Of a stretch of DNA of 64,000 nt, positions 8,560-17,890 are shown one piece after another (positions within the stretch are counted from its first letter, which is position 1; each line of letters begins with the position of its first letter). The notes beneath the pieces were generated by a model. The model searched no databases. It was given only the letters and a program-made list of their open reading frames with translations, and was not told the origin of the DNA. The translations under genes and the position numbers were made by a program. Origin of the DNA: Thalassotalea_B piscium_A (GTDB lineage: Bacteria > Pseudomonadota > Gammaproteobacteria > Enterobacterales > Alteromonadaceae); the NCBI GenBank assembly GCA_049347715.1, contig CP186339.1, forward strand, positions 2,294,001 through 2,358,000. Direction: 5' to 3'.

Positions 8560-11500
8560 CTAGGCGTCAACATTATTTGATCGATAAGCAACACGAAAAC
8601 TCAGTAAGCAAATAGAGAAAAAAAGTAAAAACCCTATACTTCCTCCACTACTTTCGGTTTCAGGTAATGTTTGTTTGGCTATTTCTTCGTTTGCTATAAT
8701 TGCAATCACACCAGGATCTTCAATGATGCCATTAGCCACACCATCAGCATCATTGACACCGCCATCTTCAATTTTAATTAATAAGCAATGATCCCCTTCA
8801 TTTAAACCTGAACGATATAAATCACTTGTCAGCGGAGGACAGACCCCCTCAACTTGTAATGCTGATGAGACTGTATTTTGTGCATCTTCAACAAAACTTT
8901 GCCAACCATTTTCTTCCGTATATTTACGATAAGTAGCAAATTTAGGAATAGCATCAACTAAAGGAATAACCAATGAAACAGAGCGCCCAAAAGGTTTAAC
9001 GTTATGAATTTCAAAATCAAAATATTCACTTTGATGACTTAAATCATCACTGGAAACTAATTCTGTATTGCTAATTTCTTGTGTCGTTAACTGTACACCA
9101 TCAGACAACTCTAATTTAGCATATTTTCCTAACGTAATTTGCAACCCTGGTTCAGTTTCCATCAGTTTAGTGAGCGATGAATTAACATGTAATTGTTGAA
9201 TATAACCTAAACTAGATTTGTCCATATAATCAGGAATACCGTCGTTATCACTATCGGCAAACCCCTCAATCGAATCGATAAGACCATCGCTATCTGTGTC
9301 GGTTGTCGATAAACGTGCATAGCTATCTACAATGGGTATCGCTAAGTTTATCAATTGGGACAACTCACCATCACCATTGTCGGTAACCGTCACTGATAAG
9401 GGGAGCAAACCTTTATTTTCTTCAGGTAAAACAATATCTTCAGCTTGAATATAAACATTTAATTGATTGGCACTTATTTCAGCATTAGCGTAGTCAGGAA
9501 TATTCCAACTAATTAAATGTTTATCTGTAATGTTTGCATCATTGATGGTTAACGTTATCACTACCTCGCCATTGTCTTTGGCAATTGTCGTTACTTGTTG
9601 TTGTTGGACAATCGAAACATCAACTGAAGGCGCTAAGTTTTGATCGCTTATGATAACTTTATGCACTCCTTGGGCCCCAAGATTGACATCATCATCTAAC
9701 GTTATAATCAGTTCTTCATCAGCTTCTGTTTGATAATCTTGTTTAATCAAAATCTCAACAAATCCTTGCGTACCCGAATTAATCGTCACTGCAGAGGTTG
9801 CTATACTGTAATCAAGGCTATCAACGGTTCCTGTCAATTCAAACGGTATCACAACAGGATAATTAGGAGATTCTCCTGATAAATAAACCGGCACACGAAT
9901 AGTATTACCTTCCGCTGTGTATTGTTGTAATTCCACATTAACTAAAGGGTAAATATTAATCACCTGATCTGTGGTTGCTACATTACCTGCGTCGTCTTGG
10001 GTACGCCAAGTAATAATATTTTTACCTGAAGGTAGGTTCATCACAGCATTTTGTAATCCCACAGGGGTAATTTCACAACAATCATCACCGTCACGACCAT
10101 CATTAGCAACTAATTGACTAAAGTTTCTTAGTTGGTCTAATGTCACTTGAGTGAATAAATGAACCGCATTAATTTGCATGACCTCTGGGGTTGAAATTAT
10201 TGGCGAATAATCATCAGCTAATGGATTAGTTTGATTTAGTTCTTCGGTAGCATTACTCACTCCGTCATTATCAGAATCTAAACTCGCATCGTCTGCATTT
10301 AGCGGGTCAAAACCATATTCAATTTCAAAAGCATCGCTCATACCATCGTTATCATCATCAAGATCGGCGTTATCACCAACACCGTCATTGTCTGAATCAA
10401 TAGACTCACCCGGATCTAACGGCAAAATATCCAAGTAATCTAAAATGCCGTCACCATCATCGTCAGTATCATAGACATTACCAATACCATCACCATCGGT
10501 ATCAACACTTTCTATCGGATCTAAAGGAAACGCATCTTCAGTATCAAGCACACCATCGTTATCATCATCACTATCGGCATTATTGCCGATACCGTCATTA
10601 TCATCGTCACGTTGTTCATTTGGATCAAGAGGAAATAAATCAAGATGGTCTAGTACACCATCATTATCATCATCGGTATCTAAAACATCACCTATACCAT
10701 CTAGGTCAGTGTCTCTCCACTCGCTTAAATTAGTAGGGAAAGCGTCATTGATATCAATATAGCCATCATTGTCGTCATCACTGTCAGCATTATCACCTAA
10801 TCCATCACCATCTGAATCATACGCCTCTGAACTGTTAAGCGGAAAAGCATCAAGACTATCTATTACCCCATCATTATCATCATCCGTATCAGCGTTATTA
10901 CCTAATCCATCAGAGTCGGTATCTAACCATTCATTGCTATCGAGTGGAAAACTATCATTGCTATCGATAAATCCATCATTATCGTCATCACTATCAGCAT
11001 TATTTCCAACAAGATCGCCGTCAGTGTCGACACTTTCTCCTGAATTTAATGGAAACGCATCTTGTGCATCTACAACACCGTCATTATCATCATCGGCATC
11101 AGCATTATTGCCCGTGCCATCATTATCAAAATCACGCCACTCAAAAACATCTAATGGAAAAACATCATCGCCATCGACAAAACCGTCGTTATCATCATCG
11201 GCATCTGTATTGTTACCAATACCGTCACCGTCTGTATCGGTTGTTTCTGTAGGATCTAAGGGAAATGCATCTAAATTATCAGCTACGCCATCAGCATCAT
11301 CATCGGTATCAGTGATATTGGCTATACCATCGCCGTCAGTATCAGTAGTCGCATTCATATCTAATGGTGCGGGATCTGAACCATCAGGTATACCGTCACC
11401 GTCGTCATCACCATCGGCGTTATTACCTATACCATCGCCATCGGTATCAAGAGTCTCACTAATATCTAAAGGAAAAGCATCAAGGCCATCAGCAACACCG

Positions 11501-12498
11501 TCACCATCGTCGTCCGTATCAGCATTGTTACCAATACCGTCACCATCAGTATCTAAAAATTCATTACCATTAAGGGGAAACACATCACTGATATCAACAA
11601 TACCGTCTCCATCATCATCAGCATCTGCGTTATTTCCAATACCATCACCATCGGTATCTAGGGTCTCAGCAGGATCAAGCGGAAAAGCATCTAAGCCATC
11701 AACAACGTTGTCACCATCATCATCATCGTCGGTATTGTTACCCGTTCCGTCTAGATCAGTATCAAACCATTCGTTAGCATCTGCGGGGAAAGCATCAATA
11801 TTGTCGGTATAATTATCGCCATCATCATCAGGATCAGAGTTATCCCCTATGCCATCACCATCAAGATCACTAAATTCATTCGCATCAAAAGGAAAAGCAT
11901 CATTATTATCAAGCACTAAGTCATTATCATCATCTGGATCAGCATTATTTCCAATTAAATCATTGTCAGTGTCTTTGCTTTCATTCGGGTCTTTAGGAAA
12001 GGCATCATAAATATCAATGACTAAGTCGCCATCATCATCAGTGTCTGTATTATCACCAATTAAGTCACTATCTGTATCTTCCCACTCATTTGCGTTTAAC
12101 GGAAAAGCATCAGCTTGATCAAGAAAGCCATCATTATCATCATCTGTGTCAGTAGTATTACCAATGCAGTCACCATCGGTGTCTAGCCATTCAGTAGCAA
12201 CATCAGGAAAAGGGTCATAAATATCGATGACGGGATCGCCATCATTATTGTTATCTGCAACATCCGGAATACCGTCACCATCATCATCGGTGTCAGCGTT
12301 ATTGCCAATACCATCAAGATCGATGTCATACCATTCAGATGCATCATTTGGGAATAAATCAATACTATCATCATAGCCATCACCATCGGTATCAACAGTT
12401 GGTGTTGGGGGTGGGCAAGCAGCAACGGCTGCTATAGCAGAAGTACTAAAACACATTGCGAGAGTTAAAGAAATTGCTATAAATTTTTTAGTTGCCAT
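8560..12498 (-). CDS. Large exported thrombospondin-type-3 repeat calcium-binding protein with GlyGly-CTERM tail
   Basis: 1312 residues. A signal peptide (about 1-26) is followed by roughly 19 tandem units of about 34-35 residues (about 35-710), each with DTDGDGIGNN-like Ca-binding loops, DDDNDG and a DAFPLD..E linker: thrombospondin type 3 / OmpA-like Ca repeats. A Calx-beta-like domain follows at about 856-936, then a further Ca loop near 1060 and a C-terminal beta region. The C-terminus ESSGGSIGFL, a hydrophobic helix and basic residues form a GlyGly-CTERM signal, which in this group is cleaved by rhombosortase for type II secretion or surface display. The protein is very acidic. It lies 78 bases downstream of a small outer-membrane protein gene on the same strand. 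Function is likely surface adhesion or matrix; this is inferred. Confidence 0.85.
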   Translation of the reverse strand: MATKKFIAISLTLAMCFSTSAIAAVAACPPPTPTVDTDGDGYDDSIDLFPNDASEWYDIDLDGIGNNADTDDDGDGIPDVADNNNDGDPVIDIYDPFPDVATEWLDTDGDCIGNTTDTDDDNDGFLDQADAFPLNANEWEDTDSDLIGDNTDTDDDGDLVIDIYDAFPKDPNESKDTDNDLIGNNADPDDDNDLVLDNNDAFPFDANEFSDLDGDGIGDNSDPDDDGDNYTDNIDAFPADANEWFDTDLDGTGNNTDDDDDGDNVVDGLDAFPLDPAETLDTDGDGIGNNADADDDGDGIVDISDVFPLNGNEFLDTDGDGIGNNADTDDDGDGVADGLDAFPLDISETLDTDGDGIGNNADGDDDGDGIPDGSDPAPLDMNATTDTDGDGIANITDTDDDADGVADNLDAFPLDPTETTDTDGDGIGNNTDADDDNDGFVDGDDVFPLDVFEWRDFDNDGTGNNADADDDNDGVVDAQDAFPLNSGESVDTDGDLVGNNADSDDDNDGFIDSNDSFPLDSNEWLDTDSDGLGNNADTDDDNDGVIDSLDAFPLNSSEAYDSDGDGLGDNADSDDDNDGYIDINDAFPTNLSEWRDTDLDGIGDVLDTDDDNDGVLDHLDLFPLDPNEQRDDDNDGIGNNADSDDDNDGVLDTEDAFPLDPIESVDTDGDGIGNVYDTDDDGDGILDYLDILPLDPGESIDSDNDGVGDNADLDDDNDGMSDAFEIEYGFDPLNADDASLDSDNDGVSNATEELNQTNPLADDYSPIISTPEVMQINAVHLFTQVTLDQLRNFSQLVANDGRDGDDCCEITPVGLQNAVMNLPSGKNIITWRTQDDAGNVATTDQVINIYPLVNVELQQYTAEGNTIRVPVYLSGESPNYPVVIPFELTGTVDSLDYSIATSAVTINSGTQGFVEILIKQDYQTEADEELIITLDDDVNLGAQGVHKVIISDQNLAPSVDVSIVQQQQVTTIAKDNGEVVITLTINDANITDKHLISWNIPDYANAEISANQLNVYIQAEDIVLPEENKGLLPLSVTVTDNGDGELSQLINLAIPIVDSYARLSTTDTDSDGLIDSIEGFADSDNDGIPDYMDKSSLGYIQQLHVNSSLTKLMETEPGLQITLGKYAKLELSDGVQLTTQEISNTELVSSDDLSHQSEYFDFEIHNVKPFGRSVSLVIPLVDAIPKFATYRKYTEENGWQSFVEDAQNTVSSALQVEGVCPPLTSDLYRSGLNEGDHCLLIKIEDGGVNDADGVANGIIEDPGVIAIIANEEIAKQTLPETESSGGSIGFLLFFSICLLSFRVAYRSNNVDA
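10370..12400 (-). repeat. Coding tandem repeat (~102-105 bp units, about 19 copies)
   Basis: The DNA behind the thrombospondin-3 repeats is a long degenerate minisatellite: units of 34-35 codons recur about 19 times with the protein pattern FPLD.NE-DTDGDG-GNNAD-DDDNDG. On the plus strand it appears as runs of ACCATCATCATCGTCATC-like sequence. Copy-number change by recombination is expected in such arrays. Confidence 0.8.
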
Positions 12499-12576
12499 TT
12501 TATCTCCACTACTTAACGGCGTAATAATTGTAAAACTGATGTGTAGTTACTCTTTAAAGTGTAGTCTTAAATGGCG

Positions 12577-13188
12577 CTAGTAACCTCTTTGATTAAAACG
12601 ATGAATAAATCCAATATAAAATGAACTCATATCTCCAAATTCAGAGACTTCAGGTTGATATTTCACCCCAAAAACAAAAGCATTATTACGTGAAAAATTA
12701 TAATGAAGCGCTACTCCCATTAATGGATTAATATCGCCTTTTTCTGAAAAGAATTTTTCTTCATTAAGTTCTGGCCAATTAAATTTATTTTCAGTCATAA
12801 CAACCGCAACACCAAGTTGATACTCTAAGGTTAAGTTATTGATAAATTTGTTGTAACTTTTCAATTTATGGCGATAACTCACGATAGCTTCAACATTACT
12901 GATATCAAAAAACAATTTATCTTTGTTCCATTCAACGGAAAGATCTTGATAGTTTGAATATCCTATTTGCCAATAAAAATTATTTTTTTTGCTAAATTTA
13001 TCTGCGACATGGAATGAAAAGCCTTTGATGTCAGATTCATCACCTTGATGTGCATTAATCGAAAACTCAGTTGAATTCGCTACAAATGACATTGTAACCA
13101 TGATCAAAAACACTAAACATGTGGCAAGTATTTGCCACATTTGCTTAATGCTTTTAGCCTGGTAGTGTAATGAAGACGTTGAAATCAT
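12577..13188 (-). CDS. Small outer-membrane beta-barrel-like protein
   Basis: 203 residues with a hydrophobic N-terminal stretch (about 17-37, starting MWQILATCLVFL) that reads as a signal peptide. A set of alternating polar/aromatic strands follows (NFYWQIGYSNYQDL, FDISNVEAIVSYRHKL, AFVFGVKYQPEV, SSFYIGFIHRFN), ending close to an aromatic C-terminus, as in 8-stranded barrels. It resembles PagL/acyloxyacyl-hydrolase-type or generic porin-fold proteins in layout, but I do not recognise a catalytic motif and make no enzyme claim. ATG 13188 is used; Met17 is an alternative start giving a more standard signal peptide. It is upstream of and possibly co-transcribed with the TSP3 protein gene. Confidence 0.6.
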   Translation of the reverse strand: MISTSSLHYQAKSIKQMWQILATCLVFLIMVTMSFVANSTEFSINAHQGDESDIKGFSFHVADKFSKKNNFYWQIGYSNYQDLSVEWNKDKLFFDISNVEAIVSYRHKLKSYNKFINNLTLEYQLGVAVVMTENKFNWPELNEEKFFSEKGDINPLMGVALHYNFSRNNAFVFGVKYQPEVSEFGDMSSFYIGFIHRFNQRGY

Positions 13189-13361
13189 ATTGAAAGCACC
13201 ATTTAATTGACATTTTTTATGTTAACCATTTTAAATGCAATAATTAAACCAAAACCATAAGTTTAGCCTAGGTTCGTTTGAAAATCTGATTGATTGTCGT
13301 GTGCTACAAAGAAATAAGGCTAAATGCCAAGCAAATAGCCTAATCTATCCAAACGCTATTG

Positions 13362-14387
13362 TTAATTATAGCCATTAGGATTATTGGATTGCCAATGCCA
13401 AGTGTCATCCATCATTTCTTCAAGAGTTCTCGCTACTTGCCAGTTAAGCTGTTGGTTTGCCTTAGTAGCATTCGCCCAAAATGCTGGAAGGTCACCTGCT
13501 CTACGAGGAGAAATTTCAAAAGGAATTGTTTTTTTTGTTGTCTGTTCAAATGCCTTAACGATGTCAAAAACCGAAATAGCATTACCGGAACCTAAATTAA
13601 ATGCTTCAATTCCGCTAAATGCCTTATTTGTGTTGAGCCAATTCAGTGCAGCCACATGACCTTCGGCTAGATCCATAACATGAATATAATCACGTTCACA
13701 ACTACCATCTTTTGTCGGATAATCGTTACCAAAGATGTTTAATTGATGACGTTTACCAACAGCGACTTGAGCAATATAGGGTAGTAAGTTATTAGGGATC
13801 CCTTTTGGATCCTCACCGATTTTACCGCTCGGATGAGCTCCAATAGGATTAAAATATCTTAATGAAACGCCCCTAAATTGATTATTAGCAATGGCAAGAT
13901 CTGCCAATATGCGCTCCACCATCACTTTACTTGCACCATATGGACTCGCTGGTGTACCTAATGACATCGTTTCCTCATAAGGCACTGAATTTTCTTCGCC
14001 GTAAACAGTTGCGGATGAACTAAATATAAAATCATTCACTGCGTGTAACTGCATTATTTCTAATAAACAAAGGGTGCCATGAACATTCGATTGATAATAA
14101 CTTAATGGAATTGATGTTGATTCTCCAACGGCTTTTAACGCCGCAAAATGAATGACAGCTGTAATTTCATGAGATTTAAATACCGATGACAACATTGCTT
14201 TGTCACGAATATCCCCTTCAACAAAATCCACGGTTTTATTCGTTAATTTCTCAACTCGATTTATCGCTTCTTTACTTGAATTACATAAATTATCATAGAC
14301 AACAACTTGGTGATCATTTTCTAATAGTGATAAAACCGTATGTGAGCCAATATAGCCTGCACCACCTGTTACTAATACTTTCATCAT
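13362..14387 (-). CDS. galE: UDP-glucose 4-epimerase
   Basis: 341-residue short-chain dehydrogenase-fold enzyme interconverting UDP-galactose and UDP-glucose in the Leloir pathway. N-terminal NAD-binding VTGGAGYIGSH, catalytic Ser/Thr region FSSSATVYGE and YGASKVMVER (Tyr-x3-Lys) are present, along with SLRYFNPIGAHPSG and the C-terminal substrate-binding RRAGDLPAFWA. Length is standard. It is the last gene of galT-galK-galE, but a GC-rich hairpin with a T run sits just upstream of its start (14408-14423), so its expression may be partly separate from galTK. Shine-Dalgarno GAAGGAAAATG is clear. Confidence 0.95.
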   Translation of the reverse strand: MMKVLVTGGAGYIGSHTVLSLLENDHQVVVYDNLCNSSKEAINRVEKLTNKTVDFVEGDIRDKAMLSSVFKSHEITAVIHFAALKAVGESTSIPLSYYQSNVHGTLCLLEIMQLHAVNDFIFSSSATVYGEENSVPYEETMSLGTPASPYGASKVMVERILADLAIANNQFRGVSLRYFNPIGAHPSGKIGEDPKGIPNNLLPYIAQVAVGKRHQLNIFGNDYPTKDGSCERDYIHVMDLAEGHVAALNWLNTNKAFSGIEAFNLGSGNAISVFDIVKAFEQTTKKTIPFEISPRRAGDLPAFWANATKANQQLNWQVARTLEEMMDDTWHWQSNNPNGYN

Positions 14388-14407
14388 TTTCCTTCACTTA
14401 TCAAAAA

Positions 14408-14423
14408 GGCCAAGAGATTGGCC
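14408..14423 (-). terminator. Intercistronic hairpin before galE (attenuator-like)
   Basis: Six-base stem GGCCAA/TTGGCC with a 4-base loop, followed on the minus strand by TTTTT, about 21 bases upstream of the galE start. It looks like a short intrinsic terminator or attenuator inside the gal operon. The stem is short, so efficiency is uncertain. Confidence 0.5.
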
Positions 14424-14505
14424 GTTATATGAATGTCCCCTCACAACCACATAATAATAAGGGAAACGGTAAGTAGAACTGCATTATTTATTTGATGTTA
14501 GCCCG

Positions 14506-15648
14506 TTATCTAAAGGCGCCTTGAGTGCCAGTGCACACATAAATACTGGGTGATAATCCAAATTGTTTAGGATACAAATGATTAACTGTATCGGTTAACC
14601 TTGTAATTAACGTTTTAGGTGCAAGGGCAACCACACATCCACCAAAACCGCCCCCCGTCATACGAACACCACCATTTGTGCCTATTACTTGATCAATAAT
14701 ACTCACTAGACCATCAATTTCTTTTGTGGTGACTTCAAAGTCATCACGTAGGGATTCATGTGACCCCTTCATTAATCGACTTAATGAAGCAACATCATCA
14801 TTTTTTAATGCGACTAAAGCTTCAACCGTTCTTGAATTTTCAGTAATTACATGGCGAGCACGTTTAAACAGTTCTGGGGATAAATGACTTTGCTCAGCTT
14901 CTAATTGTTCAATTGATACATCACGAAGCGCTTTTTGACCGAAGTGCTTTGCTACTTGCTCACACTGTTCACGTCTAAGATTATATTCACTATCAACGAG
15001 ACCGCGTTTTACATTTGAATTGACAATAAACAACGATAACTCTTTTGGAATGGGTGCATCTTCAAAGGATAAATCTCGACAATCAAGTAACATAGCGTGA
15101 CCATGCGTACCCATTGCAGAAATTAATTGATCCATAATGCCGCAATTACATCCAACAAATTCATTCTCAGCTAATTGACCTAATTTGGCGGCAACAATAC
15201 CATCAAGTGCTAAGTCATATAATTGAGTAAATGCCTTCAAAATTGCAATTTCAAAACTTGCGGATGAACTTAAGCCAGCACCTTGTGGCACATTACCGGT
15301 AACCGCCAAATTAGCTCCCTTTATCTCAGGAAAGTGCTTCAGAAGTACCTGCAATGTTCCTTTAACATAGTTTACCCACATATTGTTTTCATCAAAAGTA
15401 AGTTGGTCTAAAGAAAAGGTAGCTAAAGCTTGATCACAGTCGTGTGCATAAACACAAATCTGTAAATCATCACGTTTAGATGCAGCAATACTAGTGCCGA
15501 AATTAATCGCAATCGGCAAAACAAAGCCATCATTATAATCGGTATGATCGCCAATAATATTGACGCGCCCAGGCGCATGACAAATAATTTCAGGGGCTAG
15601 AGTAAAATGTTCTTTAAACAAGTTTCCAGCTAAATCATTAAGACTCAT
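14506..15648 (-). CDS. galK: Galactokinase
   Basis: 380-residue GHMP-family kinase phosphorylating galactose at C1 with ATP. Visible motifs: GRVNIIGDHTDYNDGF (galactokinase signature; Asp replaces the usual Glu of GEHTDY, a conservative change at a sugar-binding residue), the ATP loop PQGAGLSSSASFE and the C-terminal GGGFGGCVVAL. The catalytic Asp is expected in CGIMDQL. It abuts galT (one-base overlap of stop and start at 15648), so the two are translationally coupled. Confidence 0.95.
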   Translation of the reverse strand: MSLNDLAGNLFKEHFTLAPEIICHAPGRVNIIGDHTDYNDGFVLPIAINFGTSIAASKRDDLQICVYAHDCDQALATFSLDQLTFDENNMWVNYVKGTLQVLLKHFPEIKGANLAVTGNVPQGAGLSSSASFEIAILKAFTQLYDLALDGIVAAKLGQLAENEFVGCNCGIMDQLISAMGTHGHAMLLDCRDLSFEDAPIPKELSLFIVNSNVKRGLVDSEYNLRREQCEQVAKHFGQKALRDVSIEQLEAEQSHLSPELFKRARHVITENSRTVEALVALKNDDVASLSRLMKGSHESLRDDFEVTTKEIDGLVSIIDQVIGTNGGVRMTGGGFGGCVVALAPKTLITRLTDTVNHLYPKQFGLSPSIYVCTGTQGAFR

Positions 15649-16691
15649 TATGGCTTATCCTTATAATGCACATTAGATAAATTTCGTAAACGTTCCGCAG
15701 CTTGTTCTGCCGTTAAATCTCTTTGAGCTTCAGCCATCATTTCATAACCCACCATAAATTTTCGAACACTGGCTGAACGCAATAATGGCGGAAAAAAACT
15801 GGCATGAAGTGTCCATTCAGGATGTGTATGGTCATCAAAAGGAGCACCATGCCAACCCATGGAATACGGAAAAGAACAATTGAATAAATTGTCGTACTTA
15901 ATGGTAATTTGTTTGAGAATATCCGCCAAAGTCGACTTTTGCTCGCAGGTCAGTTCAGTGATACGACTCACAGCAAACTTAGGTAAAAGTAACGTTTCAA
16001 ATGGCCAAGCAGCCCAATAAGGCACAACAACAAGCCATTGCTCATTTTCTACCACTATGCGCTCTTTGTTGACGATTTCTTTATCAACATAATCTTGCAA
16101 TAAATTACTCTGGTATTGTTGATAATAAGCCGATTGTGCATGCTGTTTTTTTGAAACTAATGTCGGTAATTGTTGCTGAGCCCAAATTTGACCATGGGGA
16201 TGAGGATTTGAGCACCCCATCACACTGCCTTTATTTTCAAACACCTGCACCCAGTGATAGGTCTTACCTAATTCAAGGCATTGCTCTTGCCAAGTATCGA
16301 TAACGGCACTGATCTCATTAACAGAAAGCTCGGGCAAGGTTTTACTATGATCAGGTGAAAAACAAATGACTCGACTTTCTCCTTGCTCTGTTGCCATTTT
16401 AAACAAAGGATCATCTGAAAAAGCCTTAGGCGTATCACATTTTAAGGCAGCAAAATCATTGGCAAAAACGAAGGTGTTTTTATAATCTTCGTTTACTTCA
16501 CCATTAATGCGTGTATTGCCCGCACATAAAAAACATGTTGGGTCAAAAGCAGGTTTAGGCGTTTCATCAACAGTCTCTACTTGCCCTTGCCATGGTCTTT
16601 TAGCTCTGTGTGGTGATACGAGCACCCATTCATCCACTAACGGATTGTAACGTCTGTGGGGGTGTTCTGTCGGATCAAATTCACTGGTCAT
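15648..16691 (-). CDS. galT: Galactose-1-phosphate uridylyltransferase
   Basis: 347-residue HIT-superfamily nucleotidyl transferase exchanging UMP between UDP-glucose and galactose-1-phosphate. The active site CSNPHPHGQIWA (His-Pro-His) and Zn-binding CFLCAGNTRING are present, and a second metal-site region HASFFPP lies near the C-terminus. It is the first gene of galT-galK-galE, divergent from the LacI-type regulator with two GalR-like operators between them. No galM or transporter gene is in the window. Confidence 0.95.
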   Translation of the reverse strand: MTSEFDPTEHPHRRYNPLVDEWVLVSPHRAKRPWQGQVETVDETPKPAFDPTCFLCAGNTRINGEVNEDYKNTFVFANDFAALKCDTPKAFSDDPLFKMATEQGESRVICFSPDHSKTLPELSVNEISAVIDTWQEQCLELGKTYHWVQVFENKGSVMGCSNPHPHGQIWAQQQLPTLVSKKQHAQSAYYQQYQSNLLQDYVDKEIVNKERIVVENEQWLVVVPYWAAWPFETLLLPKFAVSRITELTCEQKSTLADILKQITIKYDNLFNCSFPYSMGWHGAPFDDHTHPEWTLHASFFPPLLRSASVRKFMVGYEMMAEAQRDLTAEQAAERLRNLSNVHYKDKP

Positions 16692-16731
16692 CAGTCACTC
16701 TCTGAGTATTAGTTATAACGCTTGATAAAAA

Positions 16732-16745
16732 TGTAAACGTTTTCC
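16732..16745. promoter_or_regulatory. GalR-like operator, galT side
   Basis: TGTAAACGTTTTCC matches 12 of the 12 to 14 informative positions of the GalR/GalS consensus TGTAANCGNTTACA except for the last half-site (TTTTCC for TTTACA). It lies 41 bases upstream of the galT start, where it could block the galT promoter. Confidence 0.55.
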
Positions 16746-16839
16746 CTTTTATTTGCAATAATTAATTTAAATATTAGAGTTGCTTGCCACAGTAGCTATA
16801 TTACGGTTATATTAACTTAAATATAAACACCATAAAAAA

Positions 16840-16853
16840 TGTAAACATTTACA
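16840..16853. promoter_or_regulatory. GalR-like operator overlapping the regulator's translation start region
   Basis: TGTAAACATTTACA is a nearly perfect dyad (only the central CA breaks symmetry) matching GalR consensus TGTAANCGNTTACA except CA for CG. It ends one base before the ATG of the regulator gene, implying autoregulation, and leaves no room for a Shine-Dalgarno. Confidence 0.65.
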
Positions 16854-16854
16854 T

Positions 16855-17856
16855 ATGTCCACAATAAAAGATGTTGCCCGTATCGCAGGAGTCTCTGTAG
16901 CTACAGTTTCTCGTGTAGCTAACAACGGACCTAAAGTTAGTCAAAAAACAAAAGAAAAAGTCCAAAAAGTGATGGCAGACTTAGGATACTCCCCTAACGC
17001 AAACGCCCGTGCTTTAGTCACGCAAAAAAGTACGACTTTTGGAGTCGTTATACCTGAATTAACCGACCCCTTTTTCGCCTCACTTGCCTATGGTGTTGAG
17101 CAAGTAGCGCGATCACACAATATGCAGTTACTTTTAAGTACGGGTTTAGCCACCCCGGAATCAGAAAAACAAGCAATAAATCTGTTAGTTGAAAGACGTT
17201 GTGATGTGATTGTTGTTCATAGTAAACGTCTCTCTGATGATGAACTCATTACATTATCAGCCAAGATACCTGGCTTGGTCATTATTGATCGATTAATTGA
17301 GCAAGTTGCAGATAGATGTATATGGTTAGATAATTTTGAAGGAGGATCTATAGCCGCTAGGCATTTACTTTCTCTTGAGCATAGCGCATTTGCATGTATC
17401 AGTAGTAAGTATCAAATTGAAGATCCATTACTTCGCCTACAAGGTTTTACCAATGAATTAAGTACTGCTGCGATTGAAATTGATCCATCATTAATTGCTT
17501 ATGAAGAACCTAATTTGCTTGGAGGGGAAATTGCAGCACAAAACCTACTGGCTACAGGGAAACACTTCACCGCACTATTTGCTTATAATGATGCCATGGC
17601 AATTGGCGCAATATCGACATTAGAAGATAACGGTTTTCGGGTACCGCAAGATATTTCAATCATAGGTTTTGATGATGTGTTATTGTCACGCTATTCTCGC
17701 CCTAAGTTAACAACACTGAACTACCCTATTGAGTTAATGGCAAAGCAAGCAGCAAATTTAGCGTTGCAGCTGGCCAGTAGATCTGAGTCTGATAAACAAA
17801 ACTTAAAACATATTCCCCGTTTGGTTAAAAGAGAGTCCACCAGTAGCAAACGCTAA
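16855..17856 (+). CDS. galR: LacI-family galactose operon repressor (GalR-like)
   Basis: 333-residue LacI-family regulator. The N-terminal helix-turn-helix and hinge (TIKDVARIAGVSVATVSRVA; later NANARALVTQKS) are followed by a periplasmic-binding-protein-like sensor domain (FGVVIPELTDPFFASLAYGV; FAYNDAMAIGAISTLED; IIGFDDVLLSRYSRP). It is divergent from galTKE and flanked by two GalR-type sites, so repression of galTKE and of itself, relieved by galactose, is the natural inference. The start is fixed by the family N-terminus, yet no Shine-Dalgarno precedes it; the operator occupies that space. Translation may rely on a very short or absent leader. Confidence 0.88.
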   Translation: MSTIKDVARIAGVSVATVSRVANNGPKVSQKTKEKVQKVMADLGYSPNANARALVTQKSTTFGVVIPELTDPFFASLAYGVEQVARSHNMQLLLSTGLATPESEKQAINLLVERRCDVIVVHSKRLSDDELITLSAKIPGLVIIDRLIEQVADRCIWLDNFEGGSIAARHLLSLEHSAFACISSKYQIEDPLLRLQGFTNELSTAAIEIDPSLIAYEEPNLLGGEIAAQNLLATGKHFTALFAYNDAMAIGAISTLEDNGFRVPQDISIIGFDDVLLSRYSRPKLTTLNYPIELMAKQAANLALQLASRSESDKQNLKHIPRLVKRESTSSKR

Positions 17857-17890
17857 TGTTCTCAGTTTCCATACCATAAACGCTTACGTT

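Noticed and set aside
10769..11812. Plus-strand open frame of 347 codons, very rich in Ser and Pro
   Set aside because: It is the antisense of the Asp/Gly-rich repeats of the TSP3 protein; composition follows from the repeat and no start signal or family is seen.
10370..12400. Regularly spaced repeats that could be taken for a CRISPR array
   Set aside because: The units are about 102-105 bp, in frame, degenerate and encode Ca-binding protein repeats; there are no constant repeats with unique spacers and no cas genes.
13329..13355. AGGCTA/TAGCCT hairpin downstream of galE as a terminator
   Set aside because: Six-base stem with a 13-base loop and no strong T run; not convincing.
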